44,384 nt of DNA, taken from a virus. The notes under the pieces were generated by a model that saw nothing but the letters and a program-made list of their open reading frames with translations, ran no database searches and was not told where the DNA came from. Shown piece by piece: positions 6,699-14,718 of the stretch. The position numbers were made by a program, and so were the translations under genes. Where the stretch lies: positions 1 through 44,384 of IMG/VR virus record IMGVR_UViG_3300035698_004379. One strand, written 5' to 3'. Positions within the stretch are counted from its first letter, which is position 1, and every line of letters starts with the position of its first letter.

Positions 6699-7097
6699 AT
6701 GAATAAAGAAATAAATGCGAATCTTCGCAAAATTAAAGCCCGCCTCAAAACCATTCATGACCTCGAAACGCAGATTAAACCTGTCATGGTTAAGATGAGC
6801 AAAGCCTCTAAAGAGATAACAGCACTAAAAGATGAGCTGACAATCTTAATGGAGCAATCCAAAGTTGATGCCCTTGAATCTCAGGGACTTAAAGTAAAAC
6901 TAACAGAGCGCACCACTTTCTCTATTAAAGACTACGAAGAGATGTGTGCTTACATTCTCAAGACTAAGAAGTTTGAGCTATTCCAAAAACGCCTGCATGA
7001 GGGTGCTTTGAAAGAGCAGTTCACTGATGACCACGGCGTTTTCAAAATGCCTAAGTGGACGCAATCATTCACTAAGAAATCAATCTCTGTTAAGTGA
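6699..7097 (+). CDS. Coiled-coil early protein, 132 aa
   Basis: This is the first gene of the long rightward operon. Residues about 5-55 form a heptad-like coiled coil. The second half has an ERTTFSIKDYEEMCAYI segment and a KRLHEGALKEQ helix, ending MPKWTQSFTKKSISVK. This shape (coiled coil, then a small domain ending in a Pro-rich strand) recurs in phage early regions in proteins without known function. The ATG at 6699 has AAGGA upstream; an upstream in-frame start at 6579 would run through the promoter. Confidence 0.65.
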   Translation: MNKEINANLRKIKARLKTIHDLETQIKPVMVKMSKASKEITALKDELTILMEQSKVDALESQGLKVKLTERTTFSIKDYEEMCAYILKTKKFELFQKRLHEGALKEQFTDDHGVFKMPKWTQSFTKKSISVK

Positions 7098-7107
7098 GGA
7101 GCATACT

Positions 7108-7497
7108 ATGTCTAATAAAATAAAAGTGGATTTAGAAACTGCTTTGAAGTTTGCGTCTAATGGTTTCGAAATAGAATGCTTTGTGTTAAGTCCTGAGCCA
7201 GTTAGTAAGCCGCGTAAGAAGTTTAAGAAGCGCAACTTTCATAATAGGAATAGAACCGTAAACAATAACGAAAAAATAAGATTGTGTCGCAATCAAGATC
7301 CTCCATTAAGTGGTAAGATTGCCGAAGCTTGGCAGTTAGTAAAGCCCGAACTTTTTCCGAATAAAGACTCTGTTGTGACTGTGGGCGAATTTCGTAACTT
7401 AATGACAGAACTTGGATCAGACAGAACAGCATCATATTATTTGATGTACACAAGACCTTGTATAGAATTAATTGAACAACAACCTAAACTACTTTAA
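7108..7497 (+). CDS. Hypothetical protein, 129 aa
   Basis: The ATG at 7108 follows GAGGAGC. After an acidic N-terminal part there is a very basic linker (KPRKKFKKRNFHNRNR, about residues 34-49), then a helical C-terminal domain. The linker suggests nucleic-acid binding. An in-frame start at 7027 would lie inside the preceding gene. No family was recognised. Confidence 0.6.
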   Translation: MSNKIKVDLETALKFASNGFEIECFVLSPEPVSKPRKKFKKRNFHNRNRTVNNNEKIRLCRNQDPPLSGKIAEAWQLVKPELFPNKDSVVTVGEFRNLMTELGSDRTASYYLMYTRPCIELIEQQPKLL

Positions 7498-7511
7498 AGA
7501 GGAAATCAGCC

Positions 7512-8321
7512 ATGGCAATAGGTAAAAAAGTCGCAACAAAAAAATCAACTGGTGTAGCAGTTAAGAAAGCACCGCCTAAAAAAGTAACCGGCCGCGCAGC
7601 GGATATCATTAATAGACAGAAGGCTGCCGTTAAACTTCCGGTCGCTAATCGTGTGACGGCACAAGGCGACGTCTTTATGTGTGGGGATGACGAGCTTGGC
7701 AATCCTTTAGAGCCTTGCATCATTCTTGATTACATGAATGAGCACAGATTCTATGAGGGCGCATATCAAGACGGCGATAAAGATTCACCCGTCTGCTTCA
7801 GTCTTAATTTTGAAGAGGATGCAATGGTACCACACGCTAATTCATCTGACAAACAAAATGATGACTGTCCATCATGCCCTAATAATCAATTCGGCTCAGG
7901 TGTTGGTAAAGGCAAAGCATGCCAAAATAGAATCCGCTTTGCTATTCTGCCATTAGGTGATGTGACAGCAGAAAGAATTGATGACTCAATCATTTACGTG
8001 ATGAGTGCGAGCCCTACGTCAATCACTAACTTTAATGAGTATGCTAATCTTATTATTAATGTGCATGAAACATCTACGGCCTTCTCTGTTGTTGAGATTG
8101 GCTTGAAGAAGCGTGGCAACACTACCTCTTATCAACTTGCATTTGAACCACAGGGATTCATCGATCCTAATGCTGCATTAGTTAAAAAGCTAGACAAGAA
8201 AATTGAGGAAGCAACTAAACTCCTTGAGCAACCTTATGAGCCCGTTTCGGAGGAAGATGAACCTCAGAAAAAGACAGCTAAGCGTAAAACAGTTAAGCGT
8301 AAAGCTAAGCTTCAAGGCTAA
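7512..8321 (+). CDS. Candidate single-stranded DNA-binding protein, 269 aa
   Basis: The protein has a central globular domain flanked by Lys/Ala-rich tails. The core carries a CPSCPNNQFGSG segment followed by GKGKACQNRIR near residues 118-140, a Cys pattern recalled from phage proteins annotated as ssDNA-binding. It is probably beta-rich. The N-terminal KKVATKK motif also occurs in the H1-like tail encoded at 14275, and the C-terminal tail ends in repeated KR-K-TVKRK blocks. The gene precedes the polymerase in the same operon, which fits a replication-fork role. The assignment is tentative. Confidence 0.5.
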   Translation: MAIGKKVATKKSTGVAVKKAPPKKVTGRAADIINRQKAAVKLPVANRVTAQGDVFMCGDDELGNPLEPCIILDYMNEHRFYEGAYQDGDKDSPVCFSLNFEEDAMVPHANSSDKQNDDCPSCPNNQFGSGVGKGKACQNRIRFAILPLGDVTAERIDDSIIYVMSASPTSITNFNEYANLIINVHETSTAFSVVEIGLKKRGNTTSYQLAFEPQGFIDPNAALVKKLDKKIEEATKLLEQPYEPVSEEDEPQKKTAKRKTVKRKAKLQG

Positions 8322-8581
8322 TGGTTTATTATGTGATATCCGTGGAAGGGCGTCCAGCATATATTTGTCTGGGCGCTGATTCTGCGCATCAGAAAGCCAA
8401 CGCAATCCGTGAAGTGTTTAACAACCAAGCAGGCAAGCGAAGTGCGTGGGCTAATGTTAAGAAGGTTAAAGTTCAAGAGTGCTTTGGTGACGATGTTAAT
8501 ATAGATGCGGCATCTATTACGGATATGACTTTCAAAGAAGCTGAATCCGTGATTGACGCAGAATATAAGGAGATTGATTAA
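8321..8581 (+). CDS. Hypothetical protein, 86 aa
   Basis: The start overlaps the previous stop as TAATG and the stop overlaps the next start the same way. It begins MVYYVISVEGRPAYICLG, likely two strands, followed by a helix and an acidic C-terminus. No family was recognised; it sits between the candidate SSB and the polymerase. Confidence 0.6.
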   Translation: MVYYVISVEGRPAYICLGADSAHQKANAIREVFNNQAGKRSAWANVKKVKVQECFGDDVNIDAASITDMTFKEAESVIDAEYKEID

Positions 8582-8787
8582 TGACTGTTAACGAAACACT
8601 TTCGCGCCTGACACAACTTCGCAAAGATCACGTAGGTGTCCAAAGTTTAATGGTCGTTTACTACGAAGATCTAGCTTCTGTCACGTGGAATTTTCCTGAC
8701 ACTTACGCGCGACCGTTCAGAGCACAGAAAAATACGACTCTATCTTTACAAGACAACTTCAAGAGGAAGCTCAGTGAATTTAACTGA
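8581..8787 (+). CDS. Hypothetical protein, 68 aa
   Basis: A short gene coupled to its upstream neighbour by TAATG and overlapping the polymerase start by 14 bases. It begins with a helix (TVNETLSRLTQLRKDH), followed by a strand-rich segment with VVYYEDLASVTW. Function is unknown. Confidence 0.55.
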   Translation: MTVNETLSRLTQLRKDHVGVQSLMVVYYEDLASVTWNFPDTYARPFRAQKNTTLSLQDNFKRKLSEFN

Positions 8788-10630
8788 TGTAATTACACTA
8801 GACTTTGAGACAGAAGGCATTAGAAATCGTCCTGACTATCCACCAGTGCCGGTTGGCTGTGCGGTTAAGATAGGCTCGGCAAAGTCATACTATTTAGCGT
8901 GGCGTCATCCAACAGAAAACAACTGCACCAAGCGTGAAGCCCTGCGAGAGTTAAAAGGCATTTACCACTCTAAGACACCGCGCATCTTCCATAATGCATC
9001 ATTTGATGTTGATGTAGGCATGACACATCTGGGATGGAAAGCGGTTGATTGGCAATTGATTCACGATACTTTGTTCTTGGCTTTTCTTCATGATCCACGC
9101 GATGAGTCGCTTAGTTTAAAACCGTGGTGCGAGAAGTATTTAGGTGTTCCGCCAGATGAGCGTGATAAAGTTAAGGAGTGGATACTGGCCAACGTACCGG
9201 GCGCCCATGAGCATCGCGGCAAGAAGGTGAAGCATCCTGAACTTTACTGGGCTGCAAATATATGTCTGGCACCCGGAAAGCTAGTGGGTAAGTATGCAAG
9301 GGGTGACGTCGACAGAACGTATAAAATGTTTAAGAAGCTCTATCCACTTGTGACCAATAAAATGGATATGCGCAAAGCATATGACTTAGAGCGAAACAAT
9401 CTGCTGCGCTTTAATAGCATGTCAGAGCAAGGCATTAAGGTGCGGCGTACTAAGTTAGGTAGAGACCTGAAGACTTATGAGAAAGCGTTTACTTCATTAG
9501 AACATAAGATTTATAAGAAGTGCGGCGGAACATTTGATATCGGATCGGGTCCACAGTTGGCTGCAATGCTGGATAAGAATGATTTAGTAGACGGCTGGGA
9601 GTACACAGAGAAAGGAAACAAGTCAACCAGTCGTGAGAACGTGATGAAGCATATAGCTGATCCAAAGCTGGGTGCGATGCTATCTCATCGCGGTGTCTTG
9701 AGTACATATCTATCTACCTTCATGCGTCCGTGGTATGAAAAGTCAGAGGGTTCAGATTATATCTACCCCACTTATAATCAAGTAAGATCGCGCGCAGGTA
9801 ATGGCGACACAAGTGTAGGTACTAGAACAGGTCGACCGTCTAGCTCTAATCCAAACCTGTTGAACGTGCCTAAAAATCCTTTTGACCCTGATGTGCCTTG
9901 GACAAAAGACTTACCTAACATGCGAGACTACTTAGCACCGGATGATGGCTGTGTCTTTCTTAATAGAGACTACTCACAGCAAGAAATAAGAATACTGGCA
10001 CACTATGAAGGCACTACGTTGCTAGAAGCATTCTTGAAAAATCCTAAACTTGATGTGCATACTTTAGCGCAGAAACTTATTTTAGAATTAACGGGTGTTG
10101 AGTATCCACGGAAGTATATTAAGGGTACTGCGTTCGGTATTCTTTACGGCATGGGTCTGGGGTTATTGTCACAGCGTTTGAACGTAGAATATGAAGAAGC
10201 TCGCACAATTAAGAATGCTTATTTGAATGCATTTCCTGGTGTTAAAGATTTGATCTCTGACATAAAAACAATTGTTGGGGGTGGTGGCTTCATTAGAACG
10301 TGGGGTGGTAGAGTTTACTATGTAGAGGAACCTAAGATAATAAAACAGCGGCGTCAGACGTTTGAATATAAGATGCCAAACTGTTTGATCCAGGGTAGTG
10401 CTGCAGATATTACTAAGCAAGCAATGCACCAGATTGATACTGCGTGCACTAAGTCTCGCATTGTTACACAGGTATATGATGAGATAATGCTAAGCACGCC
10501 GAAAGAGCATGCGAAGACAGAGATGAAACTAATGAGAGAAGCGATGAACGACATTGTGCTAGACGTGCCAATGTTATCCGATGGAAAAATATCAGCGATT
10601 AGCTGGGGTCAAATGAGAAAATGTGCGTAA
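8774..10630 (+). CDS. Family A DNA polymerase with 3'-5' exonuclease
   Basis: This 618-residue replicative polymerase has both usual modules. The exonuclease has DFETEG (Asp10, Glu12), NASFDVD near 74-80 and YARGD (Tyr174, Asp178). The polymerase has motif A RDYSQQEIR with Asp399, motif B with Arg446, Lys450, Phe454 and Tyr458, and motif C VYDE at 567-570 with Asp569. Phe454 aligns with Phe762 of E. coli Pol I. Motif C has Tyr where most family members have His. The 5' nuclease domain is absent, as usual for phages. The GTG start at 8774 follows AGAGGAAG and overlaps the previous gene. Confidence 0.95.
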   Translation: MNLTDVITLDFETEGIRNRPDYPPVPVGCAVKIGSAKSYYLAWRHPTENNCTKREALRELKGIYHSKTPRIFHNASFDVDVGMTHLGWKAVDWQLIHDTLFLAFLHDPRDESLSLKPWCEKYLGVPPDERDKVKEWILANVPGAHEHRGKKVKHPELYWAANICLAPGKLVGKYARGDVDRTYKMFKKLYPLVTNKMDMRKAYDLERNNLLRFNSMSEQGIKVRRTKLGRDLKTYEKAFTSLEHKIYKKCGGTFDIGSGPQLAAMLDKNDLVDGWEYTEKGNKSTSRENVMKHIADPKLGAMLSHRGVLSTYLSTFMRPWYEKSEGSDYIYPTYNQVRSRAGNGDTSVGTRTGRPSSSNPNLLNVPKNPFDPDVPWTKDLPNMRDYLAPDDGCVFLNRDYSQQEIRILAHYEGTTLLEAFLKNPKLDVHTLAQKLILELTGVEYPRKYIKGTAFGILYGMGLGLLSQRLNVEYEEARTIKNAYLNAFPGVKDLISDIKTIVGGGGFIRTWGGRVYYVEEPKIIKQRRQTFEYKMPNCLIQGSAADITKQAMHQIDTACTKSRIVTQVYDEIMLSTPKEHAKTEMKLMREAMNDIVLDVPMLSDGKISAISWGQMRKCA

Positions 10631-10660
10631 GTGAAATGATTATAAAGGAGCGTCAAGCAA

Positions 10661-10801
10661 ATGAAACTTAAACACGGCATTATAGGTCTGGCTATCGTAG
10701 CTGCACTAGGCGCCGCAATTACAAATGCATGGCAAGGCAATGAGGATATATTTTTATTATACACCATACTAATGTTAATGTTCGCATCGGAGGCAAAATG
10801 A
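10661..10801 (+). CDS. Small membrane protein, 46 aa
   Basis: The ATG at 10661 follows AAAGGAG. The peptide has two short hydrophobic stretches (about residues 6-22 and 31-42), separated by a polar WQGNED turn. Its stop overlaps the next start as ATGA. Function is unknown. Confidence 0.6.
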   Translation: MKLKHGIIGLAIVAALGAAITNAWQGNEDIFLLYTILMLMFASEAK

Positions 10802-11013
10802 AAATAACAACAGAGCAATGCGTCTTATTTCACAATGAAAGCGGGTTTATGTTTATACCCGATAGCGTAACTAACCCGGAGCAGTATGTTGGATTCTTAG
10901 GCAAAGTTTATATTACTAAGCACGCATCACATACACCAGCGGTTATTAAAGTATTAGGTCAGTATAACTACTATATGGAAGAAGTTGAACAATTTACAAT
11001 TGTAAGGAGCTAG
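10798..11013 (+). CDS. Hypothetical protein, 71 aa
   Basis: The ATG follows CGGAGG. The predicted fold is mainly strands, with aromatic residues and an ITKHASHTPAVIKVLG segment. It lies between two membrane-associated small genes. No family was recognised. Confidence 0.6.
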   Translation: MKITTEQCVLFHNESGFMFIPDSVTNPEQYVGFLGKVYITKHASHTPAVIKVLGQYNYYMEEVEQFTIVRS

Positions 11014-11019
11014 AATGAA

Positions 11020-11262
11020 ATGGGAACTTACACCAAAACAATGGTATTACTTTTATCTTTATACTCACTGGTATCCTGCGCGGGTCCACAGTACATTGAA
11101 AAAAATGGTTACACGATTAAACTAGAAAAGCCCTATGCGGAGCAATGGAGAATAGAGGACCACATGGGGTGGGCGCATCACAGCGTGATAAAGCGCCACA
11201 AGTTTAATCCATACATAACAACACAAACAAGAAGGGAATACTTGTATGGGGATGAAGATTGA
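11020..11262 (+). CDS. Small predicted lipoprotein, 80 aa
   Basis: The N-terminal hydrophobic segment ends in the lipobox LVSC (Cys20), so the protein should be exported and lipid-anchored, leaving a mature part of about 61 residues rich in charged and aromatic residues. AAGGAG at 11004-11009 serves either this ATG or another at 11015 in a different frame (36 codons). In the early operon it might block superinfection or act on the envelope; it is not proline-rich like typical outer spanins. Confidence 0.6.
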   Translation: MGTYTKTMVLLLSLYSLVSCAGPQYIEKNGYTIKLEKPYAEQWRIEDHMGWAHHSVIKRHKFNPYITTQTRREYLYGDED

Positions 11263-11527
11263 GTCGCCTTTGACGGAGGCAACAATTATGCAGGACTTGC
11301 GAACAATAGAAGACATAAAAGAACGCTACGAAAATATGGCTGAAGAAGTTGAGGTCATGTTCTTGACTAAGGGTAATCAACTACGCAGAGCGGATGTAGC
11401 TGTCATGGCGCATGTATCTAAGCTGCAAAGTGTTTCTAATTACTGCGCTAACCTGGCTGGCCGTATAAGAGTAGCATCACGAACTGCGTCACAATTAAAT
11501 TTAATTGGAGAATTATTAGATGACTGA
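11246..11527 (+). CDS. Hypothetical helical protein, 93 aa
   Basis: The start overlaps the lipoprotein gene by 17 bases and has AAGGGA upstream. The sequence is almost wholly helical, with an acidic IEDIKERYENMAEEVEV stretch and a C-terminal amphipathic helix. It overlaps the nuclease gene that follows by 8 bases, so it may be a partner of it, but this is a guess. Confidence 0.6.
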   Translation: MGMKIESPLTEATIMQDLRTIEDIKERYENMAEEVEVMFLTKGNQLRRADVAVMAHVSKLQSVSNYCANLAGRIRVASRTASQLNLIGELLDD

Positions 11528-12248
11528 CTACACAGTACCGCCCAAGGGCGTCTTCCTACCAAACTTTGCCTGGTCCCATTCGCGTTGGAATAACTTTAGA
11601 AAGTGTCCGATGATGTATAACATGAGTGTGCACCGCTCACGGTTTAAAGGCTTGCCACCTTATGTGCAGAGTGAAGCTGCGGCCCGTGGTGACCGTATCC
11701 ACCAGCTGTCTGAGGGTCTAATTAAAGGTGATATTTTTGGGATACCTAAAGAGCTCAGTAAGTTCGAAGCAGAGTATAAAGCAGTCTTGGCACTAGAGGG
11801 TAGAGCAGAGCAAGATCATTCAGTTGATAAAAACTGGAACCCGTGTAGTCCAAAAGACTGGGATGTTATCTGGATGCGATCGAAGATGGACATTGAAGCA
11901 AAGCTTGAAGAGGGCCATTCACTGATCGCGGATGTTAAGACTGGCCAGCCGCGAGACGATCACGAGTTCCAGTGTGATCTGTATGCTACCAACTACATGA
12001 ACATATATAAAACCATTGAGCAGGTTACTGTGGAGATGTGGTACACAGACAGAGGGATTACTATGCAGAAAGTCTACGACAGGATTGACACAGACGAGTT
12101 GACAGAGTACTGGGAAGATCAAGCCAATCTGATGCAGACAACTAAAGTATTCCAACCAACACCATCTAAAGACTCGTGCATGTGGTGCGACTTTCATCAA
12201 GACAAAGGTGGACAGTGTGATGTTGGCTGGGAGGTGGACAATGGATAA
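11520..12248 (+). CDS. Cas4/RecB-like PD-(D/E)XK exonuclease
   Basis: Residues 19-30 (SHSRWNNFRKCP) and GDRIHQ at 57-62 are typical N-terminal motifs of the RecB/Cas4 nuclease family. The catalytic part has KMDIEA (Asp124) and ADVKTGQ (Asp138, Lys140). Four cysteines, Cys29 plus Cys220, Cys223 and Cys233, match the 4Fe-4S pattern of AddB and Cas4-type nucleases. It probably degrades DNA ends in phage recombination or host DNA breakdown. No CRISPR array or other cas gene is present. Confidence 0.8.
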   Translation: MTDYTVPPKGVFLPNFAWSHSRWNNFRKCPMMYNMSVHRSRFKGLPPYVQSEAAARGDRIHQLSEGLIKGDIFGIPKELSKFEAEYKAVLALEGRAEQDHSVDKNWNPCSPKDWDVIWMRSKMDIEAKLEEGHSLIADVKTGQPRDDHEFQCDLYATNYMNIYKTIEQVTVEMWYTDRGITMQKVYDRIDTDELTEYWEDQANLMQTTKVFQPTPSKDSCMWCDFHQDKGGQCDVGWEVDNG

Positions 12249-12426
12249 GACGCTGCAAAATAGAATAGAGTTCTGTGATGAGAAAGTTAAAGACATAGAA
12301 AAGCGACTGGAAAATCATAGTGACTATGAGTATTGTAATACTGTTTACACGAAAGACATAGAGCTCTTGATTATGCATATAAAAGATTTAAAGAAAGCAT
12401 TGAACGAAAAGAATGGCTATCACTAA
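12241..12426 (+). CDS. Small coiled-coil protein, 61 aa
   Basis: The ATG at 12241 lies inside the end of the nuclease gene and has a strong GGAGGT site. Almost the whole protein is a charged helix (VKDIEKRLENHSDYEY... and LIMHIKDLKKALNEK). It may dimerise. Function is unknown. Confidence 0.6.
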   Translation: MDKTLQNRIEFCDEKVKDIEKRLENHSDYEYCNTVYTKDIELLIMHIKDLKKALNEKNGYH

Positions 12427-12434
12427 AGGAGGGC

Positions 12435-12605
12435 ATGGTGTCAAACCATAAACTTATTTTTACGACTAGGCTTATATTAACGGGTGTATTAATCTACTTT
12501 GTTTACTTTGAAACAGGCGTAGCAACAACAATCTTTGCAGTGTTAGTAGCGTTACAAGCAGAGGGCATTGCTCTAGTAGTTAGAAACAAATACGCTTTAA
12601 AGTAA
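12435..12605 (+). CDS. Small membrane protein, 56 aa
   Basis: The ATG at 12435 follows AAAGGAGGG. Two hydrophobic segments (about residues 13-25 and 28-48) suggest a two-helix membrane protein with positive residues at both ends. The next gene starts immediately after its stop. Confidence 0.6.
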   Translation: MVSNHKLIFTTRLILTGVLIYFVYFETGVATTIFAVLVALQAEGIALVVRNKYALK

Positions 12606-12899
12606 GTGGCTCAGGAACGTAGTCTAGAGAACGCGTTCAGGAAAGAGGTCAAAGCACTAGGTTGCTTCTATATTAAGATGCCGGCTATGTGGTTGGCCGG
12701 TCTGCCAGATCGTTTGTTCTTGTTACCGAATGGCACAGCGTTCTTCATAGAGTGGAAGCGTCCGGGCGGAAAGCTCAGACCAATTCAGGTTTACATGGGT
12801 AATAAGCTCAGGAAGCTAGGCTTCAAAGTCTATGTTATAAACAACACTAAAGCTGCAAGGAAAATATTTAGAGATGAGTACCAAGCTAGTATTGAATGA
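12606..12899 (+). CDS. VRR-NUC domain nuclease, 97 aa
   Basis: This stand-alone VRR-NUC protein has Glu8, GLPDR at 32-36 (Asp35), IEWKRPGG with Glu49 and Lys51, and Gln61. These are the metal-binding and catalytic residues of the PD-(D/E)XK fold. The family is found in structure-specific nucleases and is often next to SNF2 helicases in phages, as here. It probably cuts branched DNA. The start is GTG, directly after the preceding stop. Confidence 0.85.
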   Translation: MAQERSLENAFRKEVKALGCFYIKMPAMWLAGLPDRLFLLPNGTAFFIEWKRPGGKLRPIQVYMGNKLRKLGFKVYVINNTKAARKIFRDEYQASIE

Positions 12900-14712
12900 T
12901 TATCAGCAAGAGACTGTTGACTTTATGCTTAAACATCCCGCGGCCGGTGTTTTCCTGGACCCGGGCTTGGGTAAGACTGTCGCTGTGCTGGAGACCTTCC
13001 GTATCTTAAAAGAGAATGATGTAGTTGACACTTTGATTGTAATCGCAAAGCGCTTCATCTGCCACAACACATGGCCCAGAGAGATTGAGAAGTGGGGTTA
13101 TGACTTCAGCCATCAACTGGTGCACGGCACAATCGCTAAGCGCGAGACTCTGTTGCTTGGTAGCGAAGTCCCGGACATTCTTATTTTTACGTATGAAGGT
13201 GCTGACTGGGTTAAGCAGACTATTAAAAGATTCAACTTAAGAAAGAAATACGGGCGAATGATGCTGGTATTAGATGAGTCAACTAAAGTTAAAAGCTGGA
13301 AGGCAGACAGAACAAAGTCACTAAGAGGCACGCTTAACTGGTATGATCGGCGCTACATTCTCACAGGTACACCAACCGCAAACAGTCTTTTAGATATTCA
13401 TGCTCAAGTATTCATGCTTGATCAGAACGCAACCCTGGGCTCTAAGACCGCGTTTAAGAATACTTATTTCAAACCTGTTGGCTATATGGGTTATCAATTC
13501 GAACCACATGAAGGGGCAGAAGATGCCATCTATCAGAAGCTAAAAGACCTGGTCATCAGGTTTGATTTAACATCATTGAATATGCCACCTAAGAAAGACA
13601 TATATATCGAGGTAGAGCTGACTAAGGAAGCATATAAGGCCTACAAAGATATGGAGGACCATCTTATTCATTTGCTCGAGGATGATGTAGTGACCGCCTC
13701 AACAGCAGCCGTGGCAACGCAGAAATGCAGACAGATGGCATCTGGCAGTATATATTCTGATGATGAGACCAGTGAAACAAGAACTGTTGCACAAATTCAC
13801 GATTGTAAAATAGAGGCCTTGAAGGAGCTCATAGATGAATTGAATGGGAAACCAGTACTAATTGCGTATGAGTTTAGACACGAGATCGATAAAATCAGAA
13901 AAGCTCTTGGGAAATCAATACCTTATATTGGAGGAGGTGTATCTGCAAAACAAGCAGATGAAATTATTAATAAGTGGAATCTTGGAAAAATACCAATTCT
14001 ATTAGGTCAGCCACAATCTATTGCGCATGGTCTTAATTTACAAGGGATCAACGCTGCGATAGTATTCTATTCTATAGGCTGGAGTCTGGAGAACTACCTG
14101 CAATTCATTCAACGCATCTGGCGGCAAGGTCAAACAGGAACTGTTCTTGTTTACCATCTGATCGCCCGGGGGACTGTTGATGAGCTAATTGTTCACTCTC
14201 TGTCTATGAAAAACCGATCACAGAAAAAACTTCTGGATCTACTTAAATCAACTTTAATAAAGAAGGAGCCTATCATGGCCTTAACATCTACTAAGTCAGC
14301 CGCATTAAATAGCGACTATAAACCATCAGCAAAGAAAAAAAACTTACGCAAGAAGTCTGCAGCTAAGGGACCTGTTGTAAAAAAGACACCAGCAAAAAAG
14401 ACTACAAAAACTGGGAAGACTACCGTAGTTACTTCGAGTAAGAAAAAAGTTGCCGCAAAGAAAAAAGTTGCAACAAAGAAAGCTTCTCCTACCCGTGTGC
14501 TTGCTAATCCAACAATCAAAGTACATAAGGACTGCGCTAAACTAAGTAAGCCAGAGTCTGTGCTTGGTTTTATCCAGAAGACTGTTGGTAAGCAAGGCAT
14601 GAATATGGACACAGTTGTTGAAAAAACAATGGCAGAGTTCAAGAAAGATGCTGCTTATGTCCGTAAGTATATGAGTTATGGATTCAATAAGAACTACATT
14701 TCTAAGGGGTAA
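12874..14712 (+). CDS. SNF2-type helicase with H1-like C-terminal extension
   Basis: Residues 1 to about 465 form an SNF2/SF2 ATPase: GLGKT at 31-35, DEST at 134-137, LTGTPTAN near 163-170 and a QRIWRQGQTG motif VI near 414-423. Such enzymes remodel or unwind branched DNA. The frame continues with no stop through KKEPIMALTS into about 145 residues with PAKK-like blocks rich in Lys, Ala and Thr and a helical C-terminus. An internal ATG at 14275 with its own AAGGAG site suggests that two products are made. The ATG overlaps the VRR-NUC gene by 26 bases. Confidence 0.85.
   Translation: MSTKLVLNDYQQETVDFMLKHPAAGVFLDPGLGKTVAVLETFRILKENDVVDTLIVIAKRFICHNTWPREIEKWGYDFSHQLVHGTIAKRETLLLGSEVPDILIFTYEGADWVKQTIKRFNLRKKYGRMMLVLDESTKVKSWKADRTKSLRGTLNWYDRRYILTGTPTANSLLDIHAQVFMLDQNATLGSKTAFKNTYFKPVGYMGYQFEPHEGAEDAIYQKLKDLVIRFDLTSLNMPPKKDIYIEVELTKEAYKAYKDMEDHLIHLLEDDVVTASTAAVATQKCRQMASGSIYSDDETSETRTVAQIHDCKIEALKELIDELNGKPVLIAYEFRHEIDKIRKALGKSIPYIGGGVSAKQADEIINKWNLGKIPILLGQPQSIAHGLNLQGINAAIVFYSIGWSLENYLQFIQRIWRQGQTGTVLVYHLIARGTVDELIVHSLSMKNRSQKKLLDLLKSTLIKKEPIMALTSTKSAALNSDYKPSAKKKNLRKKSAAKGPVVKKTPAKKTTKTGKTTVVTSSKKKVAAKKKVATKKASPTRVLANPTIKVHKDCAKLSKPESVLGFIQKTVGKQGMNMDTVVEKTMAEFKKDAAYVRKYMSYGFNKNYISKG
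14275..14712 (+). CDS. Nested H1-like DNA-binding protein (internal start)
   Basis: An ATG at codon 468 of the helicase gene is preceded at the right distance by AAGGAG (14263-14268). Translation from it would give a 145-residue protein. The first 80 residues resemble bacterial and eukaryotic histone H1 tails, with repeated KKTPAKK, KKVAAKK and KKVATKK blocks. The rest looks like a compact helical domain ending FNKNYISKG. Either the stop of an upstream helicase gene was lost, or the fusion and the free form are both useful. Confidence 0.55.
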   Translation: MALTSTKSAALNSDYKPSAKKKNLRKKSAAKGPVVKKTPAKKTTKTGKTTVVTSSKKKVAAKKKVATKKASPTRVLANPTIKVHKDCAKLSKPESVLGFIQKTVGKQGMNMDTVVEKTMAEFKKDAAYVRKYMSYGFNKNYISKG

Positions 14713-14718
14713 ACTTCA

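Noticed and set aside
11015-11125. Alternative 36-codon gene overlapping the lipoprotein
   Set aside because: It shares the ribosome binding site but is short and has no recognisable feature, while the lipoprotein frame has a clear signal and lipobox. It is listed only as a finding.
11520-12248. CRISPR adaptation gene cas4
   Set aside because: The family match is to the wider RecB/Cas4-like nuclease group. No Cas1, Cas2 or array is present, and such nucleases are common in phages.
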